Below, in pieces: positions 54,105 to 62,279 of a stretch of DNA of 64,000 nt. A program made the position numbers and the translations under genes. Below the pieces are notes generated by a model that saw nothing but the letters and a program-made list of their open reading frames with translations, did no database searches and was not told the origin of the DNA. The stretch's first letter is position 1; each line of letters begins with the position of its first letter. The stretch is from Cyclobacteriaceae bacterium (GTDB lineage: Bacteria; Bacteroidota; Bacteroidia; Cytophagales; Cyclobacteriaceae): positions 575,827 to 639,826 of the forward strand of contig JAEUUG010000004.1 of NCBI GenBank assembly GCA_016787565.1. Reading direction: 5' to 3'.

Positions 54105-54146
54105 CTTCTCTGCAGTATCGCGTCAGCATGCTGCAGAGAAGATTTT
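54105..54146 (+). terminator. Terminator-like hairpin after pckG
   Basis: CTTCTCTGCAG (54105-54115) and CTGCAGAGAAG (54131-54141) form a perfect 11-bp stem around a 15-nt loop, followed by a short ATTTT. The stem is strong but the U-tract weak. Confidence 0.6.
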
Positions 54147-54219
54147 CAGTTAACTTAATCGGCAGAAACCTATATGCACTTCAGTTCATTCAGTATTTTT
54201 GATAAAATAATTCGAGTCG

Positions 54220-54810
54220 ATGTTTACCGGAATAATTGAATCAGTTGGAAAGCTTATTAAACTGGAAGAGGAGGGAACCAATCTTCACCTCACCATCGAG
54301 AGTCCAATTGGAAAAGAGTTGAAAGTGGACCAGAGTGTGTCGCACAATGGAATATGCCTCACGGTAACAAACGTTGAATCAGATAGGCATCGGGTTACCG
54401 CCATTCAGGAAACACTTTCGAAATCCAATTTAGGAAACCTCACTATAGGAGATGTTGTCAATCTCGAGCGTTGTATGGTTGCGAATGGCCGGTTTGACGG
54501 TCATGTAGTTCAGGGGCATGTTGACCAGACCGCTGTGGTTACAGCCATCAAAGAAGTTGGCGGAAGCTGGTTGTTTGATTTTGAATATGATCCAACGAGT
54601 GGAAATGTTACTGTTGAGAAGGGTTCGATTGCCATTAATGGAATAAGCTTGACCTGTTTCAATTCTAAAAACAATGGATTTACCGTTGCGATTATCCCGT
54701 ATACCTTTGAGCACACTAATTTTGGTCAGTTGAAAGCCGGTGATGTGGTGAACCTGGAATTTGATATCATTGGAAAATATGTCAAGCGATTGCTCCAGCA
54801 GTCTGTGTAG
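54220..54810 (+). CDS. ribE: Riboflavin synthase, alpha chain
   Basis: Dismutates two 6,7-dimethyl-8-ribityllumazines to riboflavin. The 196 residues contain two lumazine-binding barrels: MFTGIIESVGKL with SVSHNGICLTV, and the repeat with GSIAINGISLTC. No FMN riboswitch is visible in the short gap upstream, and no other rib gene is near. Confidence 0.95.
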   Translation: MFTGIIESVGKLIKLEEEGTNLHLTIESPIGKELKVDQSVSHNGICLTVTNVESDRHRVTAIQETLSKSNLGNLTIGDVVNLERCMVANGRFDGHVVQGHVDQTAVVTAIKEVGGSWLFDFEYDPTSGNVTVEKGSIAINGISLTCFNSKNNGFTVAIIPYTFEHTNFGQLKAGDVVNLEFDIIGKYVKRLLQQSV

Positions 54811-54816
54811 GTAATC

Positions 54817-55404
54817 TCAAGGCTGAATTTCTCTTCGCCTTTCAAGGGCTCTTCTCACGGCTAAAGAAAGTTTAAATCCAACCCAGCCACAAACGACACC
54901 AATTAATCCACCGACTATAACATCGCTCGGATAATGCACACCCAGGTAGATCCGCGTATAGGTCATGAGGGCAGCCCATAAAAATAGCCAGATGATCCAT
55001 TTCTTTGTATGCCTGAAAAGAAGCCAGAAGAAGGAAGCTGTGCCGAAAGTATTAGCAGCATGACTGGAGGCAAAACCAAACTTTCCACCCATGTAGCCAT
55101 TCACGAGGTGAAGTAAGTTTCTCAATTCAGGTTCTTGGGATGGACGAAGCCGGGCGAAATAGGGTTTCATAAATCCGCTGGTAATCTGGTCGGTGAGGAG
55201 GATAGTGAATGAAATTCCCAGCAAGATCATCCAACTGTCTTTTTTGTATTCTCTAATAACCAGAAATAACAACAGTATATACAGCGGAAGCCAAATGAAT
55301 GTTTTGGTAAGAAACAACATGACCGGGTCAAGCCATGGCACATGTAAACTATTCAAATAAAGGAGCAGATCCTTATCCCACTCCAGCAATTGATCCATCA
55401 TCAT
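54817..55404 (-). CDS. PAP2-family membrane phosphatase
   Basis: A 195-residue integral membrane phosphatase with the three PAP2 motifs: KPYFARLRPSQEP, the SSHA variant in FGFASSHAANTFG-like context (FASSHAANTFGT), and RIYLGVHYPSDVIVGG. Substrates are probably lipid phosphates such as undecaprenyl pyrophosphate. It overlaps the upstream kinase gene by 4 bp. Confidence 0.9.
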   Translation of the reverse strand: MMMDQLLEWDKDLLLYLNSLHVPWLDPVMLFLTKTFIWLPLYILLLFLVIREYKKDSWMILLGISFTILLTDQITSGFMKPYFARLRPSQEPELRNLLHLVNGYMGGKFGFASSHAANTFGTASFFWLLFRHTKKWIIWLFLWAALMTYTRIYLGVHYPSDVIVGGLIGVVCGWVGFKLSLAVRRALERRREIQP

Positions 55405-57377
55405 ACTACATTTGCAAACATTTTTTTATTCTCTTCGTGAATCCAGATGGCCGCATCTTCCATGGAGAGGAAAAACTCCTGCTGTGCACCCATCGTAGTG
55501 AGCGATTCGTTGATACCTTTCAAGTATTCCTGTACATCAGGATTATCTTTATCCGGTCGAACAGCAGCAATTCTTTTTAGTCCGCTTCGGGTGGCGTCAG
55601 GAATGATCTCCTTAAACATCCACAACTGATCTTCATGGGCAATACTACCTTGACGGGACAGGTCTGCAATATAATTGGGTGTATTATACGCTTTCATAAA
55701 CTCCAGGCACTTTCTAAATACGCTTCTATATTGTTCGCTGGTGACTGGCCCGTTCCAGACCACGCCTGTTGAATTGAGTGTAGCATCGAAAAATATTTGT
55801 GCGTAAGGTTCCTGATACAAAATCTGACGCTCAACATTCGAGGGTTTCCCAAGGTAGACGTTGAATGTAGTTTCACGATTGATTTCACTTTCAACGTCAA
55901 CACGTCCTCCCAGTGTTTCGGCCTGAAGCTTTACAAGGTAAAGTCCAAGCCCTTTCCCTTCTGTATGATGGTGGAATCGTTTGTACAACTTGAATATGCT
56001 GTCGCGGTATTTGTGCAGGTTTATCCCAATTCCATTATCCTTTACACGAAGAAAATAATGACTCGCATTTTCTCCCGATGATATTTCGATGACGGGTTGG
56101 CGTTCGGTTGATCGATATTTGATGGCGTTGCTGATGAGATTATACAAAATACTATGCACCATTGGTTTTACGGAATACAAATTCGGGCATGCTGAAAAAT
56201 TGGTTTGTAATGTAACCTGATGCGTTTCCATTTCCCGCTTTAGAATTTGCTGGATGTCTTCGATTTCCTGTGACAAACTAATCTTTTGGCGGATTTGAAA
56301 AATATCGTGTCGGATATCAATGATTTTGCCAAGGTCGCGGATGATGGTATCCAGCAGTAGGGTGGATGAATGGATGTGATCCACAATACTAGCTGTTTCT
56401 GCAGGTAGTGTTTTTGTGTCGATGATATCAATAAGCCCCAGTACGCTGGCTACCGGGCCACGCAGGTTATGTGATATCGTATACGAGAATTGTTGTAGTT
56501 CATTGTTGTGCTTGATAAGCTCCGTATTGGTGTTGATCAGATCTTTATTTTTTTCAAGGAGTTCGGTCGACAGGTTTTTGTTTTGTTTGAAGAGCAAGTT
56601 TTTCTGTTCTTCAATAATTTTATAGGCATCTTGCAGCCTACGCTGATTGACACTTAGCTTATCAGCCTGGGTCATCATCTCCTCATTCTGAGCGTTTACC
56701 TCCTGACTTTTTTCAATCAGTTCTGCATTGATTTGATTGAGTTCCTGAATCAGGTTTTCGGCCTTGGTTTCGTTTCGCTCGGATACGAATTTTAAAAACA
56801 TTACAGCACTCACTGTAATAAAATACGTAATCGTAATAACTACATTGGCAAAGGAGTAGGTTTGTTCGTTCATGGTGTGCTTGGGAAACGGAACACCAAA
56901 AAAGGAATGGATGGTGTCGTACCCCATCAACAGCAGGAGACCTACAAAGGAGGTGCTAAAAAGCAAAACCTTTTCGCGGATGGAAAAGAATATGGAAGGG
57001 AAGACGCAACTGGATAAAATAATGAATCGAAAAGTAAAGTAATCCAGTTCTTCCTGCCGATCATAATACAGTGTTTTGGAGTAGACGGAAAGAGCTGTTA
57101 CACTAAGGGGTAAGAAAAGGGAAATCCACACCCGGCTAATTACCGAATACCCGTTATGGTTGAGCAACAGGGTGGACAGGCATAATATTCCAATAACAAG
57201 GATGCCTATCGTTACAGAACTCCAGCTAAACCAATAGTAGTACAAACCAAACAATGAAGTTGCCAGTACGAAAAGAACCAGTCCAATTCCGTTGGATAGA
57301 ATCAATGTCCTTCTTTCAGCCAGTGTTTGGGTGAATTGCGATCCTGACAGTGCAAGGGAGCGTAAAAATTGCATCAA
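55401..57377 (-). CDS. Membrane sensor histidine kinase with C-terminal STAS-like domain
   Basis: A 658-residue protein. About seven transmembrane helices (25-210) are followed by a coiled coil (215-310). The phospho-acceptor His is in LQQFSYTISHNLRGPVASVL near residue 315. The ATPase domain has LYNLISNAIKYRS, VKDNGIGINLHKY and GLGLYLVKLQAETLGG. A further 140 residues follow, with FFDATLNSTGVVWNGPVTS, YIADLSRQGSIAHEDQLWMF and GLKRIAAVRP. They resemble the SpoIIAA/STAS-like fold found alone in other Bacteroidota proteins. No adjacent response regulator. It is coupled to the PAP2 gene. Confidence 0.88.
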   Translation of the reverse strand: MMQFLRSLALSGSQFTQTLAERRTLILSNGIGLVLFVLATSLFGLYYYWFSWSSVTIGILVIGILCLSTLLLNHNGYSVISRVWISLFLPLSVTALSVYSKTLYYDRQEELDYFTFRFIILSSCVFPSIFFSIREKVLLFSTSFVGLLLLMGYDTIHSFFGVPFPKHTMNEQTYSFANVVITITYFITVSAVMFLKFVSERNETKAENLIQELNQINAELIEKSQEVNAQNEEMMTQADKLSVNQRRLQDAYKIIEEQKNLLFKQNKNLSTELLEKNKDLINTNTELIKHNNELQQFSYTISHNLRGPVASVLGLIDIIDTKTLPAETASIVDHIHSSTLLLDTIIRDLGKIIDIRHDIFQIRQKISLSQEIEDIQQILKREMETHQVTLQTNFSACPNLYSVKPMVHSILYNLISNAIKYRSTERQPVIEISSGENASHYFLRVKDNGIGINLHKYRDSIFKLYKRFHHHTEGKGLGLYLVKLQAETLGGRVDVESEINRETTFNVYLGKPSNVERQILYQEPYAQIFFDATLNSTGVVWNGPVTSEQYRSVFRKCLEFMKAYNTPNYIADLSRQGSIAHEDQLWMFKEIIPDATRSGLKRIAAVRPDKDNPDVQEYLKGINESLTTMGAQQEFFLSMEDAAIWIHEENKKMFANVV

Positions 57378-57631
57378 CTCGTTCTAGGTTATTGTATTCG
57401 GTTTATTCTGAAATGCAATTTAAGGGAATATTGTCTTACTCCATGAATTGCTAGTACAACCAATCATTTTTCATGATTTGTGCCCTGTATTTTGGAAAAT
57501 CCACTCTGTCAATCGGTGAAAAATAAATAGGTTGATGTGACGTAGATTGTGCCTCCATAATTCATCTTCTAAAACGGTTGAATTAAAGGCGGTTATAGTG
57601 TAGATTGAAATCTAAATTTTTGTCCTATAGT

Positions 57632-59116
57632 ATGGAGAAATTTGATCTTGTAGTGATCGGGGCCGGCCCTTCCGGTTATGCAGCCGCCATGCGGGCCATT
57701 GATTTCAGGAAGAAAACACTCATCATTGAAAAGTCCTGGGTAGGCGGGGCGGGTGTGACCAATGGCGCTCTGTCCTCTAAAACATGGTGGGAGCTCTCGC
57801 GTGAAACAGCTTCATTTCGAAAAAATCTGAAACGGTTTAACCTCGAAGTTCCCAGTATCAACTATAAAGAAATTCAGGCTGAAGTGCGCAGGGCTGTTGA
57901 AGAACGAAAGAGTATGCTCGAAGATCATATCCGGCTGATGGAGGACTCGCAGCTTGCCAATTTGATTACCTTCAAAAAAGGTACAGCCCGACTGGTCAGC
58001 AATCATGAAATAGAAATTGATGCCGGTTCATATGAGCTTGAGAAAGTATGGGCCGATTACATCATACTCGCTACCGGCAGCAGGCCACGCCTTTTGCCGG
58101 AATTACCCATCGATGAAAAAATTGTGATGACCAGCGAAGGTATCGAAAATATGGATGATTTTCCGGAGAGTATGGTCATTGTAGGTGCCGGGGTGATTGG
58201 CTGCGAGTACGCCACTATATTTTCAGGCTTTGGAAAAACTAAAGTTCATTTAATTGATAAAGGTTCGCGCATTCTACCCTTCGAAGATGATGACGTAGTT
58301 AAGGTGATTGAGCGAAACATGGAAAACCATGGTGTACTCATCCACCGAAATTCTCGTCTCATTCGTATGGAGATTAAAAACGATCGTGTGGAGTATGAAC
58401 TGGAGTATGACGATGGTGGGAAAGAGATTTTTAATGTTTCGAAGGCATTGGTGGCGGTAGGTCGTACGCCCAATTATGAAGAATTATGGGATGATCGTGT
58501 GGAGATCAGTATTTCGAAACGGGGTATAGAGGATAACGATACCCAGACCAACGTATCGAATATTTATGCGGTTGGCGATATCACCGCAGATATATCATTG
58601 GTCAATGTAGGAGAGCTTGAAGGGCGTTATGCTGTGGAGCGAATTTTTGGCAACCCGCAACGAAAACTGGTCTACGAAAATATCAGCACCATCATGTTTT
58701 TGAGTCCGGAGGTAGCCGGTGTCGGCTTGAACGAAACCCAGGCGTGCGAAAAGGGAATTGACTATCGTGTGGTAACATTAGACTACAGCTGTATCCCAAG
58801 AGCTATTGCCAAGCGGAATACGCAGGGGTTTATCAAATTGCTGGTGACCAACGATGATCATATGAAGATTCTGGGTATGAAAGTTGTTGGCAATCACGCA
58901 TCCAGTGCTATACAAGCTGTGGCATTGTTAATTTCGATGGATAAGGGTATTGAAGAATTGGCGGAATGTGTTCATCCACATCCGTCTATTACCGAAGGTA
59001 TTCAGGAGTGTGTGCGCATGCTGTTGGGCAAATCGCTTTTCAAGCCTGATGCTTTACGCGGAAAACTTTCGTGCAGAGTGTGCACAAAAGGGGTGTATGA
59101 GGATTTGCGGTTTTAA
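57632..59116 (+). CDS. Lipoamide-dehydrogenase-like flavoprotein lacking the redox disulfide
   Basis: A 494-residue FAD/NAD(P) oxidoreductase. FAD motif DLVVIGAGPSGYAAAMRA, NAD motif MVIVGAGVIGCEYATIF, second FAD motif NIYAVGDIT. The dimer domain has the CVHPHPSITEG active-site His-Glu. The site of the normal C-x4-C pair reads GGAGVTNGALSSK, with Gly41 and Ala46 in place of both cysteines, so lipoamide or glutathione chemistry by the usual route is excluded. A C-terminal CRVC motif is present. The start is set at 57632 because the longer frame would begin at a TTG. Function unknown; possibly an NADH:quinone or transhydrogenase-type enzyme. Confidence 0.88.
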   Translation: MEKFDLVVIGAGPSGYAAAMRAIDFRKKTLIIEKSWVGGAGVTNGALSSKTWWELSRETASFRKNLKRFNLEVPSINYKEIQAEVRRAVEERKSMLEDHIRLMEDSQLANLITFKKGTARLVSNHEIEIDAGSYELEKVWADYIILATGSRPRLLPELPIDEKIVMTSEGIENMDDFPESMVIVGAGVIGCEYATIFSGFGKTKVHLIDKGSRILPFEDDDVVKVIERNMENHGVLIHRNSRLIRMEIKNDRVEYELEYDDGGKEIFNVSKALVAVGRTPNYEELWDDRVEISISKRGIEDNDTQTNVSNIYAVGDITADISLVNVGELEGRYAVERIFGNPQRKLVYENISTIMFLSPEVAGVGLNETQACEKGIDYRVVTLDYSCIPRAIAKRNTQGFIKLLVTNDDHMKILGMKVVGNHASSAIQAVALLISMDKGIEELAECVHPHPSITEGIQECVRMLLGKSLFKPDALRGKLSCRVCTKGVYEDLRF

Positions 59117-59140
59117 AATTGTTAGATTCATCTTTGTGTT

Positions 59141-59716
59141 ATGAAATTCTTAATTACCATTCTTTTTTGCGTTGGTCTTTTTCCAACATCTGAAGTGCTG
59201 GCCCAGGCCAAATCAAAATACAGATTGAAGAAGCCTGTTTATGAAGAAGTGGATTTCGAAGAAATGATCAGGCGTTATTTTGGTAAACATTCAGGCTCCT
59301 ATAATTCGTTGGAAGGTATTTATTCGGTTTCCTGCATCATTACCAAAACGAGTGTGAATTTTTTAACCGGAAGGGAAAGTGTTCGGGTTGTAGAACGTAA
59401 AGATAATTATGCGCGGGTGGCGATTATGAAAGACTGGCCCGGCTCGAAACGTGATTTCATCGAGGTTACCATGAGTTATCACATCGCCAACAAATATCCC
59501 ATTGTTGGGGAATTCACGGCCCTGGCGGAAGGAAAGGGTATACTCTATAAACACATTGAACCCGATGGTTCAACATTTTCGTATTCTATGATTTTTGATT
59601 CTTCAGAGTTGCTGGAAGGCGAGTTTTCCGATATGCACAAGCGCAAAACCATTACGTATAAACTTTCTTACCTTAAAATTTATCCCAAAGCAACAGACAT
59701 GGCGATGAACCCTTGA
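59141..59716 (+). CDS. Exported protein of unknown function
   Basis: A 191-residue protein with a signal peptide ending SEVLAQ. The mature part begins with basic KSKYRLKKP and then a beta-rich domain with SVSCIITKTSVNFLTG and VTMSYHIANKYPIVG. It follows the flavoprotein gene by 24 bp, so the two may be cotranscribed. I do not recognise the family. Confidence 0.7.
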   Translation: MKFLITILFCVGLFPTSEVLAQAKSKYRLKKPVYEEVDFEEMIRRYFGKHSGSYNSLEGIYSVSCIITKTSVNFLTGRESVRVVERKDNYARVAIMKDWPGSKRDFIEVTMSYHIANKYPIVGEFTALAEGKGILYKHIEPDGSTFSYSMIFDSSELLEGEFSDMHKRKTITYKLSYLKIYPKATDMAMNP

Positions 59717-59741
59717 GAGTGAAATTGGTCGTTAGGTCGCC

Positions 59742-60437
59742 TCAATAGTAAACTGCAATCTCACCTAAATTTTTGCGCTTCAAATCCGGTACGAATGTCT
59801 CTTTCAGGGGATACCCTGTCGGGATTAATAAAAAGGGTCTTTCATTTTCGGGCCGCTGTAAAATCGTTGAAAGAAAATTCATGGGGCTTGGCGTGTGTGT
59901 CAATGCAACTAATCCGGCATGATGGATGGCGGCCAGCAAAAATCCGCAGGCCAGCCCTACCGATTCTGTAACATAATAATTGTTGTGCCGCATACCGTTA
60001 CCGTCCACATCATAAGCCTTTTTAAAAACAACAATCAAATAGGGAGCAATTTCCAAAAATGGTTTTTGCCAGTCGGTCTGAAGTTTCTCTATATCTTTCT
60101 TCCACGCATCACTCATGCGGCCGTGATAACTTTCAAATTCTTCTTTTTCAGCTTCAATTCGAATTTGTTTCTTTAACCCGGGATCGGAGACTACACAAAA
60201 TGTCCAGGGTTGCTTATGTGCACCGGACGGTGCAGTTGATGCTGCCTGTATAAGATTATCCATTACTTCTTTGGGCACAGGTCTATCTGAAAATTCGCGC
60301 ACTGTTCTGCGTCTATCCAGCCACTGATAAAAATCAAGTGTGCGTTGTGCCATGGCCGCTGGCGCAAAGGTTTCGTGTGAATAGGCGATGAATGGATGGC
60401 CGTTGATGAGTTTAGATTGCATAGCGAAATCTATCAA
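59742..60437 (-). CDS. Nitroreductase-family FMN oxidoreductase (iodotyrosine-deiodinase-like clade)
   Basis: A 231-residue flavin enzyme with the N-terminal FMN motif RRTVREFSDRPVPKEVMDNL, AASTAPSGAHKQPWTFCVV and the C-terminal NERPFLLIPTGYPLKETFVP. The WLDRRRTVREF and GLVALTHTPSPMNFL segments resemble the BluB/iodotyrosine-deiodinase branch. Reduces nitro, quinone or halo substrates with NAD(P)H. Confidence 0.88.
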   Translation of the reverse strand: MIDFAMQSKLINGHPFIAYSHETFAPAAMAQRTLDFYQWLDRRRTVREFSDRPVPKEVMDNLIQAASTAPSGAHKQPWTFCVVSDPGLKKQIRIEAEKEEFESYHGRMSDAWKKDIEKLQTDWQKPFLEIAPYLIVVFKKAYDVDGNGMRHNNYYVTESVGLACGFLLAAIHHAGLVALTHTPSPMNFLSTILQRPENERPFLLIPTGYPLKETFVPDLKRKNLGEIAVYY

Positions 60438-60478
60438 ACAGGTTGAAATATGTGGTGCAAGGTGGCTGACATTTCCAG

Positions 60479-60718
60479 TTAGGCTAAACCGGAGTAATAA
60501 AGATTAAATTCCAACGGACTGGCCTCAGAGAAGCCATCATGCTTTAGGTCATCGAAAATACCTTCATCAAATTGTAGTTCGCGAAGTGTTGATTTACCAT
60601 CCGGAGTGAGGGTGATTTCTGATCCCTTATAGAGAATCGGGTTAACCTTTACCAGGATGGTGACACCTTCCAATTGTTTCTTAAAATATTGATGAACGAT
60701 GTTACCGTCTTTTACCAT
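60479..60718 (-). CDS. Small protein of unknown function
   Basis: A 79-residue protein with no signal peptide or membrane segment. It shows MVKDGNIVHQYFKKQLEGVT, a beta-rich middle and a Phe/Asp-rich C-terminus (FDEGIFDDLKHDGF). Not recognised. It lies divergently 20 bp from the GNAT gene, so the two share an intergenic promoter region. Confidence 0.6.
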   Translation of the reverse strand: MVKDGNIVHQYFKKQLEGVTILVKVNPILYKGSEITLTPDGKSTLRELQFDEGIFDDLKHDGFSEASPLEFNLYYSGLA

Positions 60719-60738
60719 TCTTTAATTTATTTTGAGTG

Positions 60739-61278
60739 ATGCGACTAGCGTTACCCGATCGGATAGAGACCAGCAGGTTGTTACTTCAGCGGCTAAGGTA
60801 CGAAGATGCAGAAGAAATATTTTTTACCTATGCCTCCAAGCCTGAAGCTACCAAATATGTTTCATGGCCTACACATCAATCCATTGACGATACCCGAAAA
60901 TTTTTACGGTATGCGCGTGAAGCCTGGATGCGGGGAACAGACTACTCTTTTAGCATCCGCCTGCGCGAATCGAACCGCCTTATTGGTGGTTTAGGAATTG
61001 TGAATCGCGATGGCCGGATTGAATTTGGTTATATTCTCAGCCCCACACAATGGGGTAATGGCTACGCTACAGAGGCCTGTCAGGCTATGATGAAATTGTT
61101 GAAAAGAGAAACTGGAATTTTCAGAGTCGGAACTTTTGTGGATGCAGAAAATATCGCCTCCATCCGGGTGTTGCTCAAATCCGGTTTGGTTGAAGAAACC
61201 AGATTGCCAAAGTGGTTCCGGTTTATCAACCAGGAAAACGAACCCAAGGATTGTATTCTGTTTCGGCTACCACTATAA
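60739..61278 (+). CDS. GNAT-family N-acetyltransferase (RimJ/RimL type)
   Basis: A 179-residue acetyl-CoA-dependent acetyltransferase. ETSRLLLQRLRYEDAEEIF opens the fold, GFGYILSPTQWGNGYATEA-like motif A reads FGYILSPTQWGNGYATEACQ, and the tail has ENIASIRVLLKSGL. The start may also be the GTG one codon earlier. Ends converge with the next minus-strand gene, overlapping by 6 bp. Confidence 0.9.
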   Translation: MRLALPDRIETSRLLLQRLRYEDAEEIFFTYASKPEATKYVSWPTHQSIDDTRKFLRYAREAWMRGTDYSFSIRLRESNRLIGGLGIVNRDGRIEFGYILSPTQWGNGYATEACQAMMKLLKRETGIFRVGTFVDAENIASIRVLLKSGLVEETRLPKWFRFINQENEPKDCILFRLPL

Positions 61279-61743
61279 AATTGTAGCCCTTTTAGGTGTA
61301 TGCAGGTCGGCTAAGTTGATTTGATTAAGCATTTCATTTTCCACATAGTCTGCCCACGTCCGGAGGTACAATAGTACATCTGCTTTTAGATTGTGTTTTA
61401 GGTTTCGCTTTTCCAGGGGAAGTGAACGCAGAATTTTTCCATCCGATAATCTTTCCAGGTGTTTCAGATCATCGATATCAAATCCAAAGGCAACCAAATC
61501 AGAAATCAGATCATCCATGCGCAAACCACTGGTGGGGCAGTAATCATTTAATTGCTCTGACCAATCTCCATATCGTTCCATTGCGCGGGTATGAATTTCG
61601 TCTTTTTGGAGCCGGGTAATTTCCTGGGCCAGGAATCCACAATTGCAGGATCCCATGTGTCCCCATTGATAACTTGTACTTCGTTCAAGCGCCTCAACTG
61701 TGTTGCGAAGTGCCTGTATAACATCAAAGGTCAGGTGTGCCAT
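61273..61743 (-). CDS. Conserved small cytoplasmic protein of unknown function
   Basis: A 156-residue protein with two closely spaced Cys (GSCNCGFLAQEI) and one in DYCPTSG. The helical C-terminus is VLLYLRTWADYVENEML. Cys spacing could support metal binding. No family assigned. It overlaps the GNAT gene end-to-end by 6 bp. Confidence 0.65.
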   Translation of the reverse strand: MAHLTFDVIQALRNTVEALERSTSYQWGHMGSCNCGFLAQEITRLQKDEIHTRAMERYGDWSEQLNDYCPTSGLRMDDLISDLVAFGFDIDDLKHLERLSDGKILRSLPLEKRNLKHNLKADVLLYLRTWADYVENEMLNQINLADLHTPKRATIL

Positions 61744-61909
61744 AAGCTTCGTTCTTCCTTAGTTAACACAAAATCGTGTTTGAAGTTACCGGAAAAATGA
61801 AATTTTGGTTTTAATCGGGTAACAGAAATGCTTATCGCGTAAATTTTAATGAGGATATTTGTAATCCGTAAAGACTTTGCTATTATTGCCACACAAAACG
61901 GACTTATCC

Positions 61910-62107
61910 ATGGGAAAAGGAGACAAAAAATCGAAAAAAGGTAAAATCTGGAGAGACTCTTATGGGAACTCCAGAAGAAAGAGAACCATTAAAGCACGTT
62001 TAAAACGCGTATCTTCTAAGAAAACAGAAGAAGTATCAGCAGTATCAGCAACAACGGAAGTAGCCGCGGCTAAACCGAAGCGCGTAACAAAAAAGAAAGA
62101 CGCTTAG
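61910..62107 (+). CDS. 30S ribosomal protein Thx
   Basis: A 65-residue basic protein starting MGKGDKKSKKGKIWRDSYGN at 61910; the longer frame upstream is not typical. The N-terminal 25 residues match the small Thx-type protein that sits in the 30S head. The Ala/Lys-rich tail is as seen in Bacteroidota homologues. The trp leader peptide starts 4 bp after its stop, so Thx and the trp genes may share a promoter. Confidence 0.85.
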   Translation: MGKGDKKSKKGKIWRDSYGNSRRKRTIKARLKRVSSKKTEEVSAVSATTEVAAAKPKRVTKKKDA

Positions 62108-62110
62108 GGT

Positions 62111-62167
62111 ATGATGAGACTTACAAACATTGCATGGTGGTGGCATATATCAAAACACGATATGTGA
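62111..62167 (+). CDS. trpL: Tryptophan operon leader peptide
   Basis: An 18-codon frame encodes MMRLTNIAWWWHISKHDM. Three consecutive Trp codons (62135-62143) sit immediately before trpE, as in known trp attenuators. The stop codon lies inside the antiterminator arm described below. The peptide is too short for usual gene calling. Confidence 0.85.
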   Translation: MMRLTNIAWWWHISKHDM

Positions 62168-62231
62168 ACAGCCTCTTTATGACTTAACGATAAGCCCGAA
62201 GGCCTGCTGTTCACAGCAGGCCTTCGTTTTT
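62144..62231 (+). promoter_or_regulatory. trp attenuator: competing antiterminator and terminator hairpins
   Basis: The terminator is a perfect 13-bp stem, CGAAGGCCTGCTG (62197-62209) with CAGCAGGCCTTCG (62214-62226), loop TTCA, followed by five T. An alternative 10-bp helix pairs TGTGAACAGC (62163-62172) with GCTGTTCACA (62206-62215) and would destroy the terminator. A ribosome stalled at the Trp codons leaves the first arm free, favouring read-through. A ribosome reaching the stop at 62165 covers it, favouring termination. A weaker pairing of CATAT (62144) with ATATG (62160) may serve as the pause hairpin. Confidence 0.88.
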
Positions 62232-62279
62232 AATAGCCTCTGGAAAATCGCACCGGACAAACAAAAAAAAATACTGAAA

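Noticed and set aside
54142..54219. Possible FMN riboswitch before riboflavin synthase
   Set aside because: The gap is too short and lacks any conserved riboswitch elements.
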